Below, piece by piece: positions 35,514 through 44,342 of a stretch of 64,000 nt of DNA. This DNA is from JBCCMA01 sp045107005 (GTDB taxonomy: Bacteria > Pseudomonadota > Gammaproteobacteria > Steroidobacterales > JBCCMA01): contig JBGCFP010000186.1 of NCBI GenBank assembly GCA_045107005.1, positions 1 to 64,000 on the forward strand, read 5' to 3'. Under the pieces are notes generated by a model, which did no database searches, was not told the DNA's origin, and was given only the letters and a program-made list of their open reading frames with translations. Positions within the stretch are counted from its first letter, which is position 1. Every line of letters begins with the position of its first letter. The translations under genes were made by a program, and so were the position numbers.

Positions 35514-36266
35514 TCAGGCGACGAGCTCCAGCAGAGCTTCGATTGCCTGAGCCGTTTGCGCGGGTTCGGCGACGGTAGGCCAGTGCCCACCTTGCACAAA
35601 CTCAACGCGATTGATGTGGTGCTCGGCAAGATAAGCTTGCGTCGGCAAAGGCGTGCTGGATTTCGACCAGTAGTACACGGACGGTACGTTGAGATTTCGA
35701 TAGCGCTCGCCAAACGCGTCGTTCTGACTCAAGTTGAACGCATCACGACCCAACTCCCATAAGGTCTGGGGATCGGCGTCGGCAAGTGCTTCGGTGTAGC
35801 GAACCAATTCGGGTTTAAAGTTTGCCATGTTGCGCGACCCTTTGACCATGTGAGCGTGAAAACCAACCGGGTCATCCCACTTTTCAGCCTGTCCGGATAC
35901 GTAAGCATCCTTGGTCGTCAGATTGCCTTCGATAGAAAACACGCCGACGACACGATGGCCGAGGTAGGGCAGCATCGCAACGGCGACTGGCGATGCGAGC
36001 GAATGACCGACCAATAGCACGGGTCCGGAGGACGCCAGCTCTTTTACCAACGTCGCCAGACCTTGCGCCTGGCCATCAATTGAGCACATGTTCCTGTTCG
36101 GGGATGATTGCCCGCAACCGGGAAAATCCGGTGCCACGACGCGCGCGCTACCGGCCAGCGTCGTGTCCAGCATGGGCGCGTACATACCGCTGTGATCGCC
36201 GAAACCGTGTAGACACAGAACCAGCGGCCCGTCACCGCCACTGTCACGGTAAAACAAACCCGACAT
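35514..36266 (-). CDS. alpha/beta hydrolase
   Basis: 250 residues from the ATG at 36266 (the stop of the second XapX gene overlaps it as TGATG). Motifs: LVLCLHGFGDHSGMY (oxyanion), LLVGHSLASPVAVA (nucleophile elbow GHSLA), and a late VQGGHWPTVAEP with the catalytic His. Cytoplasmic, with no signal. The substrate is unknown; esterase, haloalkane or lactone hydrolase are open. Its tight coupling to two tiny XapX-type membrane proteins is unusual. Confidence 0.88.
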   Translation of the reverse strand: MSGLFYRDSGGDGPLVLCLHGFGDHSGMYAPMLDTTLAGSARVVAPDFPGCGQSSPNRNMCSIDGQAQGLATLVKELASSGPVLLVGHSLASPVAVAMLPYLGHRVVGVFSIEGNLTTKDAYVSGQAEKWDDPVGFHAHMVKGSRNMANFKPELVRYTEALADADPQTLWELGRDAFNLSQNDAFGERYRNLNVPSVYYWSKSSTPLPTQAYLAEHHINRVEFVQGGHWPTVAEPAQTAQAIEALLELVA

Positions 36267-36427
36267 CAGAGTAGTTGCCACCAACCGACACTGGCGTAGC
36301 CAAGCGTCATCGCCACAACCAGCAGCGCGCCCATGATCGTGGGCGGCGCGGGCGAAGGAATATCAAACCAGCGACAGGCAAAGCCGATCGCCAGACCGAG
36401 CAAGACGCCGATGGCCGTTCCGATCAC
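36266..36427 (-). CDS. XapX-like small membrane protein (second of pair)
   Basis: 53 residues: starts as GTG overlapping the TGA of the first XapX gene (GTGA), and ends in TGA that overlaps the hydrolase ATG by one base. Two membrane helices (AIGVLLGLAIGFACRWF and TIMGALLVVAMTLGYA) are joined by DIPSPAPP, the P-(S/A)-P-A-P-P signature of XapX proteins. XapX proteins are tiny two-helix membrane proteins of unknown function, named after the E. coli xanthosine locus. It is about 45 percent alike by eye to the first copy. Confidence 0.85.
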   Translation of the reverse strand: MIGTAIGVLLGLAIGFACRWFDIPSPAPPTIMGALLVVAMTLGYASVGWWQLL

Positions 36428-36609
36428 GAGGACTCACCGCCGTTGCGGCGAGCGACAGCAACGCCTCCGAGCTCATAACCCAGTGTCAACGACACCACTA
36501 GCAGGGCGCCGACCAACGCTGGTGGTGCTGGTACCGGGACGCCGGCTAACCGACACGCGCCGCCGATCGCGAACGCGACGGCCAGCCCTATGAAATATTT
36601 GAGGTTCAT
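36424..36609 (-). CDS. XapX-like small membrane protein (first of pair)
   Basis: 61 residues from an ATG at 36609. Two membrane helices (YFIGLAVAFAIGGACRLAG and PALVGALLVVSLTLGYELG) are joined by VPVPAPPA, the XapX signature. The N-terminal MNLK and the C-terminal VARRNGGESS are cytoplasmic-type ends. Its TGA overlaps the GTG of the second copy. It is the first of a three-gene coupled set (XapX, XapX, alpha/beta hydrolase). A longer frame upstream reads into repeat DNA and was rejected. Confidence 0.85.
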   Translation of the reverse strand: MNLKYFIGLAVAFAIGGACRLAGVPVPAPPALVGALLVVSLTLGYELGGVAVARRNGGESS

Positions 36610-36710
36610 GGTGATGCGAATGGTGCCTGAAAAATTTGCGTCTTGCAGTGTGGAGTGGTTGTTGCCTCTAGGGGGCGTTTTGGGTGAAAACGGGTTGGCG
36701 CGATTGGTCC

Positions 36711-36796
36711 GGTCCCGTCGGCGTGTGCGTTGATTAGGGAATGGCTCCCAAGCGGTCCGCGGAATTTCCCTAATCAACGCACACGCCGACGAGACC
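36711..36796. repeat. long inverted repeat, 30-bp arms
   Basis: Arms at 36711-36740 and 36767-36796 match with one mismatch; the core gtcggcgtgtgcgttgatta with its complement is perfect over 24 bases. The loop of 26 bases contains tggctcccaagcggtccgcg, itself repeated inverted at 36898-36922. The upstream and downstream flanks keep an interrupted match (attggtc at 36702-36709 and gaccaat at 36808-36814), so the hairpin is longer and imperfect outside. No gene covers it. Confidence 0.85.
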
Positions 36797-36953
36797 TTAG
36801 ATCGAAGACCAATGCGCCTCTTCGTGATCTTGGAAGGAGAAGAACAGGGGAAAATTTGTGGTCCCGAGGTCAGCGGGCAATATCCCCGTTTGGGGTGTCC
36901 GCGGACCGCTTGGGAGCCATTCACCAAACAACCGTGTCGCCCGCTGACCTCGG
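36739..36953. repeat. nested palindromic repeat element
   Basis: Two further inverted pairs overlap the first hairpin. The 25-base segment at 36739-36763 is repeated inverted and perfectly at 36898-36922. The 15-base ccgaggtcagcgggc at 36864-36878 is repeated inverted at 36939-36953. The segment 36865-36912 also shares order and spacing with 60701-60750 (gaggtcagcgggc, 7 bases, ccgtttgggg, then tccgcggaccgcttg), so it belongs to a dispersed family. The region carries no open frame with coding character. The remaining part of this 428-bp gap (36610-36710 and 36954-37037) shows nothing definite. Confidence 0.8.
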
Positions 36954-37037
36954 CATGGTTTCGAACAGTCCGATTCAAAATAAAAAAAATCGCTGAGCGC
37001 ACCGCACTGATTCTCGTTCGCCGAAAAACGTGAGTCT

Positions 37038-38420
37038 CTAGTCAGCCGCGAGCGCCTTATAAACCGCGGTAAGCGCCGTCGCTCTCGCCGTCAACGCCTG
37101 CGCGTGCTGATCGGCGAGTTCAAGCCGGGTGCGCTCGGCGTCGAGCACCTCAAGATAATTGCTCGCGCCGTTCTCAAAGCGCAAACGCGCCAAATCACTC
37201 GCCTGTGTGCTCGCGGCCAAGGCTTGCGTCACGGCCAACGCGGTTTGACTGGTCGTCCTGTACGAGACGAGTGCGCTCTCCATGTCTTCCAACGCACGCA
37301 GGAGGACACCTTGAAACACGGCAATCGCTTCGCGCTCTCGCGCTTGCGCCGCCATCACGTTGCGCTTCACGCGGCCGAAATCCAGGAATCGCCAGGACAG
37401 CACCGGCCCAAAACGCCAGCGTCTGGCGTTATCGTCCCCAAACGCCGCTACGTCGGCGCCGTTGTAGCCAAAACTGCCGTCAAGGCTGAGCTTCGGGTAG
37501 TACTCCGCGACTTCCACTCCGATACCAGAGGTGGCGGCAGCCAACTGCCGTTCCGCCGCGCGCACGTCGGGGCGCCGGCGCAACCAATCCTGCGGGGTGC
37601 CGATGTTAATGACCTCAGGCATCACCGGCAGTGCGCCAGAGCTCAGTGGATCTGCCAGATCGGCAGAAGGCTGCGCCGTCAGCACGGCCAAGCGCTGTTG
37701 CGCGAGGGCGACTGTGGCTTCAGTGGCCGGGATCGCAGCCGCCACCGTGCGCTCGAGGGAGCGCGCCCGTGCAACATCAAGAGCGGTACCTCGGCCCGCG
37801 TCGAGCGTGCTCTGCAAAATGCTGACCGAGCGCGCCTGATTCTCCTGATTGGTTCTTTGTACCGCTAGCTGCGCCTGCGCACCGCGCAGTGTGAAGTAAC
37901 TCTGGGCCACCTCTCCGACAATTGTGCGCTGCAAATCATGCAGTGTCGCTTCGTCGGCCTGGACAATACGCTGGATGCGCTCCGCCTGACGGCGCAAGCT
38001 CCCAAACAAATCGATTTCCCAGGTCGAGTCGAAACCGAATCGATAGATATCAATGACACCAAGACCCGGAAACGCAAAAGGGTCTTCATCACTCGCACGA
38101 TTCCGGTCTGCAGAGCTTGACGCGGTAACGGTCGGAAACCAGCTGTAGCGCGTGAGCCCGCGCAGCGCGCGCGATTCGTCCATGCGGGCAACGGCGATAG
38201 CGATATCGGTGTTACTCGTCAATGCTCGGGCAATGAGTTGATCCAGTGTCGGATCGTTGAGACTGCGCCACAACTCGCCGGTGGGAGCCGTCGAAACGAA
38301 CAGGTCTTCAACCGCATTGTCGAATTCGATCGGTACCGTCATCGGTGGCGGTGCGTAATCGGGACCGACAGCCGCGCAGCCCCAAAGCAGCAAACTCGTG
38401 CACAGCAACCCGCTACGCAC
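37038..38420 (-). CDS. RND efflux outer-membrane factor (NodT/OprM-like)
   Basis: 460 residues from a GTG at 38420 that overlaps the stop of the RND gene by 8 bases. A lipoprotein signal (VRSGLLCTSLLLWGCAAVGPDYAPP) has the conserved GCAxVGPDYxxP of this family. Repeated helices (for example RQAERIQRIVQADEATLHDLQRTIVGEVAQSYF) and YLEVLDAERTRLELADQ near the C-terminus are the TolC-like coiled hairpins. It forms the outer-membrane channel of the pump coded upstream (permease and adaptor). Confidence 0.93.
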   Translation of the reverse strand: MRSGLLCTSLLLWGCAAVGPDYAPPPMTVPIEFDNAVEDLFVSTAPTGELWRSLNDPTLDQLIARALTSNTDIAIAVARMDESRALRGLTRYSWFPTVTASSSADRNRASDEDPFAFPGLGVIDIYRFGFDSTWEIDLFGSLRRQAERIQRIVQADEATLHDLQRTIVGEVAQSYFTLRGAQAQLAVQRTNQENQARSVSILQSTLDAGRGTALDVARARSLERTVAAAIPATEATVALAQQRLAVLTAQPSADLADPLSSGALPVMPEVINIGTPQDWLRRRPDVRAAERQLAAATSGIGVEVAEYYPKLSLDGSFGYNGADVAAFGDDNARRWRFGPVLSWRFLDFGRVKRNVMAAQAREREAIAVFQGVLLRALEDMESALVSYRTTSQTALAVTQALAASTQASDLARLRFENGASNYLEVLDAERTRLELADQHAQALTARATALTAVYKALAAD

Positions 38421-41400
38421 GGTGCTCTCCCTGCGGATCAACCGGGTTGTGTTTGCGCGTCGCAAGCTTGCGGATTGCATAGTAGAAGACCGGTGTGAAG
38501 AACAATCCGAAGAACGTGACGCCGAGCATGCCAAAAAACACCGTTACGCCCATTACGTGACGGATTTCCGAGCCCGCGCCGGAAGCAAAAACCAGCGGCA
38601 GCACGCCGGCAATAAAGGCAAAACTGGTCATCAGAATCGGCCGCAGTCGCAAGCGGCAGGCTTCGACTGCGGCGTCGAAGATTCCGCGGCCCTGGCGCTC
38701 GAGGTCGCGGGCGAATTCCACGATAAGTATGGCGTTTTTACACGCCAGTCCCATCAGCACCACTAAACCAATCTGCGTGAAAATGTTGTTGTCCAGAAAG
38801 GTCGGCGGAATGGACATGGGCGGCGGCGGTATCCATCCCCACTCTATTTTCAAACCAAACCACAGTCCGCGCAGCGTGTTGAGCAACCAGATCCCACCGA
38901 TTGACGACAACAAACACAGCGGCACAATAAGGATAACGGTAAACGGCAGTGACCAACTCTCGTAGAGCGCGGCCAGTACCAGATAGACCAGCAAAACGGC
39001 GAGAGGGAAGACGATCAGCGACGCATTACCCTGTGTAACCTGCTGGTAAGTCAGATTCGTCCATTCCAGCGACACACCCTTTGGCAGCGTGCCGGCGGCG
39101 ATTTTCTCCGTGACGTTGACCGCCTGGATCGAGGTCAGCTGCGCGGGATTGATACTGACCGACAGGTCCGCCGCCGGGTAACCGTTGTATCGGATCACCG
39201 GATCGGGACCAAAGCCTTGCTCAACGCTAACCACGCCGCCAATGGGCACCATTGTGCCCTCGCGATTGCGCACCTTCAGGCGACCGATGTCGGCGATGTC
39301 GTCGCGAAACTCAGCGTCAGACTGCGCGTAAACGCTGTACACGCGGCCAAACAGATTGAAATCATTGACGTAGGCCGAGCCCAGGTAGACCTGCAGTGTG
39401 TCGTACAGATCGGAGAGCACGATGCCCTGCTCTTTGGCTTTGGTTCGATCCACCTTTGCGTCAAGTTGCGGTACGTTGGATTGGTAAGACGAAAACAGGG
39501 AATACTGATCAAAACCCGGCGTCGCGCCAAGCGCCCCCCGCATGGCCAGCACGGTTTGATTGAGGGCGCCGAAACCAATATCCGCCCGATCTTGCAGAAA
39601 CATCTCAATGCCGGACGAATTACCCAAACCGATCAACGGTGGCGGCATTAGCGCGAACGCAAGGCCCTCCTTGACCTCGCTGAAGCGAAAGGACAGTTCG
39701 CTGGCCAGCGCCGCCGCGGTCGCCTCACGATCGTGCGCGGGTTCGATAGCCACAAACACCGTGCTCAAATTAGGCGTGTTAACGAAGTGCACGGCATTAA
39801 GGCCGGGGAAGGCCACCGTGCTCTCGACGCCCGGCACCTGCAGCGCAATATCGGAGATCTTGCGCGTTGCCTCTTCGGTTCGATCGACAGTCGCCCCCTC
39901 AGGCAGAAGCATGAGCGCAACGAGGTACTGCTTGTCCTGGGTTGGAATAAATCCGCCCGGTACGGCACGAAAACCAAGAAAAGCGATACCCAAAAGCAAC
40001 ACGTAGAGCACGAGCAGGCGTCCACTGCGGCGAATGACTCCGCTGATCCCGTTGGAGTAGCGCGTGCTTTGACGGTCGAACACACGATTAAAAAACCGAA
40101 AGAACCAACCGAACAAGCGATCAATCGTGCGGCTCAGCCAGTCTTTAGGTGCGTTGTGAGGCTTGAGCAAAATGGCAGCGAGCGCGGGCGACAGCGTCAG
40201 TGAATTGATCGCAGAGATCAGCACCGAAACGGTAATTGTGACCGCGAACTGACGGTAGAACTCACCGGTAACGCCGTCGATGAACGACAGCGGCACGAAC
40301 ACGGCGGCAAGCACCAGTGATATGGCGACGATGGGTCCGGAGACCTCGGCCATGGCCTTGTGCGCGGCCGCGAGTGGTGCCAGTCCATCACTGATATGAC
40401 GCTCTACGTTTTCGACCACCACGATGGCATCGTCCACGACAATTCCAATCGCAAGCACTAACCCGAACAGTGTTAGCACGTTGATCGAGAACCCGAGCAT
40501 CCACAGCACGGCAAACGTCCCAACGATGGACACGGGCACGGCCAGCAGAGGAATGATGGACGCCCGCCAGGTTTGCAGAAACACGATGACGACAATCACC
40601 ACCAGCAGCACCGCTTCGAGCAGTGTGCTGACAACCGATCGGATCGATTCGCGCACAAACACGGTGGGATCGTAGACCACCTGCCACTCAAGACCTTCGG
40701 GGAATGCTTGCGCGAGCTCAGTCATTTTGGCGCGCACGTCATCCGATAACGCGATGGAATTGGCGCCGGGCGTCTGGAAGATCACAACAGCCGCCGCCTC
40801 CTCATTGTTGAGCAGTGAGCGCAGCGAGTAGGCGTTCGCGCCCAGCTCAATGCGGGCGACGTCCCGCAAACGCGTCAGCGCGTTGTCTGCGCCCGTTTTG
40901 ACGACGATTTCGCCAAATTCCTCCGGCGTCGATAGTCGGCCCTCAACGTTAATGGACAGCTGCATCTCAGACCTGCCGTTGGAGGGCGGGCCGCCAATCG
41001 TGCCGGCGGATACTTGGACGTTTTGTTCGCGCATAGCTTGCACAATATCGCCCGCAGTCAGGCTCCGTGCAGCGGCTCTCTCTGGGTCGATCCACACGCG
41101 CATCGCGTAGTTACCGGCGCCAAACAGCAACGACTGACCGACACCGTCGATTCGCGCCAGTTCGTCCTGAACGCGAAGATCGGCGTAGTTGGACAGATAC
41201 AGACCGTCGTAGCGACCGTCGGGTGAGCGCAAATGCACAACCATGGTTAGATTCGGCGAAGACTTGGCCGTGACGACACCGAGCGCCCGAACGGCGGCGG
41301 GCAAACGTGGCGACGCTTGTGCGACGCGATTTTGCACTTGCACCGTTGCCAGATCGATATCGGTACCTTGCTTGAACGTAACCGTGAGTGACATGACACC

Positions 41401-41661
41401 GTCGGAACTGGACGCCGACTTCATGTAGATCATGCCCTCGACACCGTTCATGACTTCCTCGAGCGGAGCCGCGACGGTTTCAGAAATCGTCTTGGGGTTG
41501 GCACCCGGGTACGTCGCGGTTACCTGAATCGACGGCGGGATGACATCCGGGTACTCGCTGATCGGCAGGTTTGGGATGGCAAGCAGACCAGCGACGAAAA
41601 TCATGATCGAAACGACCGCCGCGAGGATCGGCCGATCGACAAAGATGCGTGACAGATCCAT
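38413..41661 (-). CDS. RND multidrug efflux permease (AcrB/MexB type)
   Basis: 1082 residues, the normal length. Begins MDLSRIFVDRPILAAVVSI as in HAE1 pumps. The proton-relay helix GIVVDDAIVVVENVERH carries the paired Asp; the PNLPISEYPDVIPP loop, PRLPAAVRALGV porter segments and a last helix region before HNPVDPQGEHRA are standard. It exports drugs, detergents or other amphiphiles by proton antiport. A 2-bp gap separates it from the adaptor gene upstream, and the outer-membrane gene overlaps its end, so the three form one operon. Confidence 0.95.
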   Translation of the reverse strand: MDLSRIFVDRPILAAVVSIMIFVAGLLAIPNLPISEYPDVIPPSIQVTATYPGANPKTISETVAAPLEEVMNGVEGMIYMKSASSSDGVMSLTVTFKQGTDIDLATVQVQNRVAQASPRLPAAVRALGVVTAKSSPNLTMVVHLRSPDGRYDGLYLSNYADLRVQDELARIDGVGQSLLFGAGNYAMRVWIDPERAAARSLTAGDIVQAMREQNVQVSAGTIGGPPSNGRSEMQLSINVEGRLSTPEEFGEIVVKTGADNALTRLRDVARIELGANAYSLRSLLNNEEAAAVVIFQTPGANSIALSDDVRAKMTELAQAFPEGLEWQVVYDPTVFVRESIRSVVSTLLEAVLLVVIVVIVFLQTWRASIIPLLAVPVSIVGTFAVLWMLGFSINVLTLFGLVLAIGIVVDDAIVVVENVERHISDGLAPLAAAHKAMAEVSGPIVAISLVLAAVFVPLSFIDGVTGEFYRQFAVTITVSVLISAINSLTLSPALAAILLKPHNAPKDWLSRTIDRLFGWFFRFFNRVFDRQSTRYSNGISGVIRRSGRLLVLYVLLLGIAFLGFRAVPGGFIPTQDKQYLVALMLLPEGATVDRTEEATRKISDIALQVPGVESTVAFPGLNAVHFVNTPNLSTVFVAIEPAHDREATAAALASELSFRFSEVKEGLAFALMPPPLIGLGNSSGIEMFLQDRADIGFGALNQTVLAMRGALGATPGFDQYSLFSSYQSNVPQLDAKVDRTKAKEQGIVLSDLYDTLQVYLGSAYVNDFNLFGRVYSVYAQSDAEFRDDIADIGRLKVRNREGTMVPIGGVVSVEQGFGPDPVIRYNGYPAADLSVSINPAQLTSIQAVNVTEKIAAGTLPKGVSLEWTNLTYQQVTQGNASLIVFPLAVLLVYLVLAALYESWSLPFTVILIVPLCLLSSIGGIWLLNTLRGLWFGLKIEWGWIPPPPMSIPPTFLDNNIFTQIGLVVLMGLACKNAILIVEFARDLERQGRGIFDAAVEACRLRLRPILMTSFAFIAGVLPLVFASGAGSEIRHVMGVTVFFGMLGVTFFGLFFTPVFYYAIRKLATRKHNPVDPQGEHRA

Positions 41662-41663
41662 CG

Positions 41664-42842
41664 CTACTGGACACCGTCAACGGTTGCGGTCGGGTCTTCC
41701 ATGGTTACCAGCTGGGGATTAAGCGGGGCACCCGGGAAGAAGATCTTGCGCACGCCGTTCACCACGACTTGCTCGCCGGCTTCAAGCCCGCTTTGCACAA
41801 CACGCAGACCGTCGATGTCTCGCCCAAGCGTGACGTCGCGACGCAATGCCTCACTATTTTGGCCAACAACATATACGTATTTTCGATCCTGATCCGTCAG
41901 CACGGCGCGATCCGAGATCAGCACAGCGGGGTACTCACCGCGTCCGATCAAGCGCACTCGCGCGAACAGACCGGGAGTAAAAACGCCGTTGGGATTTGGC
42001 AAAATCGCGCGGCCGCGAATGGTACCGGTTGCCGGATTTAGCTGGTTGTCGACAAAGTCCATGGTTCCCTCATGGGGATAGCCCACTTCGTTACTCAAAC
42101 CAACGCGGACTGGATTCGGGGCGTCACGCGAGCTTGGACGGTCTCCGCTGCGCGAACGCGCCTGGTAGTTGAGGTAGATATTCTCGTCGCCCTCAAACAC
42201 GACGTAAACCGGATCGATGGATACCAGGGTAGTCAACAGCGTCGCATTGGGCTGAATTAGATTTCCCGGTCTGACGAAGGCTTCCCCGATACGTCCGTCG
42301 ATAGGGGCGCGGATCGTGGCGAACTCCAGATTTAAATTCGCCTGGATAAGGTCCGCATCGGCGCTCGCGATCTGGGCTTTGGCCTGAAGTTGTTCGCTTC
42401 GTCGCTGTTCGAACTCCTCGGTGGACATCGCTTGAACGGCGATCAGTTTCTGGCTGCGCGCCAGTTCGAGCTCGGCCAGTTCGAGGCGCGTCGTAGCACT
42501 CTGGAGATTAGCGCGCGCCCGATCAACGTTGGCGCGGTATTCGCGATCGTCAATCGTGAACAGGATGTCGTCCCTGGCTACGACAGAACCTTCCTGAAAA
42601 TGCACACCCGCTAGGTAGCCGCCGACGCGAGGCCGCAGGTCTACAGAGTGCACCGCTTCGATACGGCCGTTGAATTGGTCCCACTCGGTCACCGTGCGCG
42701 TCACCACTTCGGCCACGCTTACGGTGGCGGGCGGCGGCCCTGGGGGTGATGTCGCGCCGTCCTCGGGTGTTGCCTCGCCGCCGCAGGCGCACAGACTCAT
42801 CAGCAGCACGCCAAGCCCGATGCGCATTATTTGCTTGTCCAA
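41664..42842 (-). CDS. RND efflux periplasmic adaptor (MFP), lipoprotein
   Basis: 392 residues with TTG at 42842 as start, chosen because AAAGGA lies 7 bases before it and gives the leader LDKQIMRIGLGVLLMSLCAC with lipobox LCAC. The ATG at 42827 is the alternative. The mature part has QFNGRIEAVHSVDLRPRVGGYL (lipoyl-like), a coiled-coil hairpin (ANLQSATTRLELAELELARSQKLI), IRAPIDGRIGEAFVRPGNLI and a C-terminal QSGLEAGEQVVVNGVRKI. It links the inner-membrane pump to the outer-membrane channel. First gene of the efflux operon. Confidence 0.92.
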   Translation of the reverse strand: MDKQIMRIGLGVLLMSLCACGGEATPEDGATSPPGPPPATVSVAEVVTRTVTEWDQFNGRIEAVHSVDLRPRVGGYLAGVHFQEGSVVARDDILFTIDDREYRANVDRARANLQSATTRLELAELELARSQKLIAVQAMSTEEFEQRRSEQLQAKAQIASADADLIQANLNLEFATIRAPIDGRIGEAFVRPGNLIQPNATLLTTLVSIDPVYVVFEGDENIYLNYQARSRSGDRPSSRDAPNPVRVGLSNEVGYPHEGTMDFVDNQLNPATGTIRGRAILPNPNGVFTPGLFARVRLIGRGEYPAVLISDRAVLTDQDRKYVYVVGQNSEALRRDVTLGRDIDGLRVVQSGLEAGEQVVVNGVRKIFFPGAPLNPQLVTMEDPTATVDGVQ

Positions 42843-42949
42843 AGTTGTATTCCTTTGCATAGACATAGATAGAGACGAATGAGAAACGCGCATTTTGACT
42901 CGGGCGTTGCTAGCCAGGAATCGGGAACAGCGCCGCGTGCGCTGCGGCT

Positions 42950-43471
42950 TTACGTATTCGGGGCAGACTGACCGAAAACCAGGACCGCCTCGTCCGTAAC
43001 GCCGGGTAAACGCGCTTCGCGGCGCAGGAATGCCGAGCCGAGTTTTTCGGCCGTCGCGACGCTGGCGCGATTGCCCTCGAGAATGACGTGGGCAACGTGT
43101 TCCCAACCTAATATGGAGAAGGCGTAATCGATGGCGGCACGACCCGCTTCGGTCGCATAGCCCTTTCGCAAATGGTCGGGCGAAATGGTCCAGCCGACTT
43201 CCGGCTGTGGCCAGCCATGCGGATTCCAGGGCCCGACTCTGCCCACCCAGTCGCCGGTCGTTTTCTCTTCGAGGGAGAAGAAGCCAAAGCCGCGAATTTG
43301 CCAGTGGCCCATCACCATGGCCATGTTACGCCAGGCGTCGGCGCGCGACATGACTTTGCCGGTCAAGTAGCGAACGGTGTCCTCGTCTCCCATTGCTCGC
43401 GCCCACCCGTCAAAGTCTCGCTCAGGATCGATGGGTCGCAGGATCAAGCGTTCGGTTTGCAGGACGGTCAT
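42950..43471 (-). CDS. GNAT acetyltransferase (RimJ/RimL-like)
   Basis: 173 residues from the ATG at 43471 (MTVLQTERLILRPI), the usual start of this family; earlier residues are not homologous. Motifs: TERLILRPIDPERDFDGW, VGWTISPDHLRKGYATEAGRAAIDYAF (acetyl-CoA site with R/K-x-G-Y-A), and VILEGNRASVATAEKLG. It transfers an acetyl group from acetyl-CoA to an amine of unknown type. It has no clear tie to the efflux genes downstream, which start about 107 bp away on the same strand. Confidence 0.9.
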   Translation of the reverse strand: MTVLQTERLILRPIDPERDFDGWARAMGDEDTVRYLTGKVMSRADAWRNMAMVMGHWQIRGFGFFSLEEKTTGDWVGRVGPWNPHGWPQPEVGWTISPDHLRKGYATEAGRAAIDYAFSILGWEHVAHVILEGNRASVATAEKLGSAFLRREARLPGVTDEAVLVFGQSAPNT

Positions 43472-43599
43472 TGCGATCTCCGTAAGCGGCTGATGAACAG
43501 CTGCGGTGAAGCGCGAACACCGCATCCTTGGCGGCGATCCATCGCGCGATCAGTGCAAAACAGATCCCCATTATGTCGCAAATCGTACAACTTGTGACG

Positions 43600-43881
43600 T
43601 TAGTCGGTAACGGTAACGCCTTTCCAGAAAGCGACGTAGCCTTTGATATTGGCGGCTCGGTCTTTGGGTTTTGGGTAGTACCAGGCAGCGTCTTGATTTT
43701 GTTCGCCGCTGACTTCTACGGTGTAGTAACTGGCGGTTCCCTTCCAGCCGCAAACGCTGGTCGTGGTGCTGGTCTTGAGAACGTCATGGTCGAGTGCTGC
43801 GGGTGGGAAATAGTGATTTCCCTCCACCACGATGGTGTCGTCTGACTGCGCAATGACGTGGTTTTTCCAAATTGCTTTCAC
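43600..43881 (-). CDS. DUF427 protein
   Basis: 93 residues. MKAIWKNHVIAQSDDTIVVEGNHYFPP, TSVCGWKGTASYYTV and WYYPKPKDRAANIKGYVAFWKGVTV are typical of DUF427, a small cytoplasmic beta-barrel family of unknown function. The C-x-W-K-G motif is well kept. It is transcribed divergently from the PadR gene across 125 bp that holds the promoter described next. Confidence 0.92.
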   Translation of the reverse strand: MKAIWKNHVIAQSDDTIVVEGNHYFPPAALDHDVLKTSTTTSVCGWKGTASYYTVEVSGEQNQDAAWYYPKPKDRAANIKGYVAFWKGVTVTD

Positions 43882-43944
43882 GGTGTGATTCCTGAGTTTT
43901 GGTAGACGCCCGTTTTAACGCATTTGCATGTCAGAACCAATGAT

Positions 43945-43973
43945 TTGCAATTATACTGTGTGTCACATAGTAT
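43945..43973 (+). promoter_or_regulatory. PadR promoter with palindromic operator
   Basis: TTGCAA at 43945-43950 and TAGTAT at 43968-43973 with a 17-base spacer form a sigma-70 type promoter for the PadR gene that starts 34 bp further on. The spacer and -10 region contain the imperfect palindrome tactgtgtgtcacatagta (43954-43972, 16 of 19 bases symmetric). Such overlap is what a self-repressing PadR protein would bind. The binding is inference. Confidence 0.65.
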
Positions 43974-44006
43974 GTATTGCACACTGTTTAGCACCAAGGC
44001 GAACCA

Positions 44007-44342
44007 TTGGAACGTGAGGCACTGGAAAAACTTCGACTTGAAATGCGCCGCGGCGCCATCGTGCTGGCCGTTCTGGGTCAACTGCGCGAGGAGCATTACG
44101 GTTATTCGCTGCGCAAGGCACTGCTAGCCAAGGACATCAGCATCGACGAAGGCACGCTCTATCCGCTCATTCGACGGCTCGAGAAACAGGAGCTGCTGAC
44201 CAGCGAGTGGCGCGAAGAGTCGAAGCGCAAGAAGCGCTTCTACCAATTGTCGGATTACGGTCGAGAGGTCTTCGATCAACTGCTCGACGAATGGGTCGAA
44301 CTTAATGACAGCATCTGGGAACTGGTGAGGGAGGAAAAATAA
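44007..44342 (+). CDS. PadR-family transcriptional regulator
   Basis: 111 residues from a TTG at 44007, with AAGGCG about 7 bases upstream. The winged-helix motif is standard: HYGYSLRKALLAKDISIDEGTLYPLIRRLEKQELL followed by a basic wing (EWREESKRKKRFYQLSDYG). Its TAA overlaps the ATG of the next gene by one base (TAATG), so they are co-translated. PadR proteins are repressors that often act on the adjoining membrane protein gene, here a HAAS-like protein. Confidence 0.93.
   Translation: MEREALEKLRLEMRRGAIVLAVLGQLREEHYGYSLRKALLAKDISIDEGTLYPLIRRLEKQELLTSEWREESKRKKRFYQLSDYGREVFDQLLDEWVELNDSIWELVREEK

Noticed and set aside
36424..37002. 192-codon minus frame reading from the palindromic repeat into the first XapX gene
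   Set aside because: Only the last 61 residues look like protein; the rest crosses the inverted repeats and is low in coding character.
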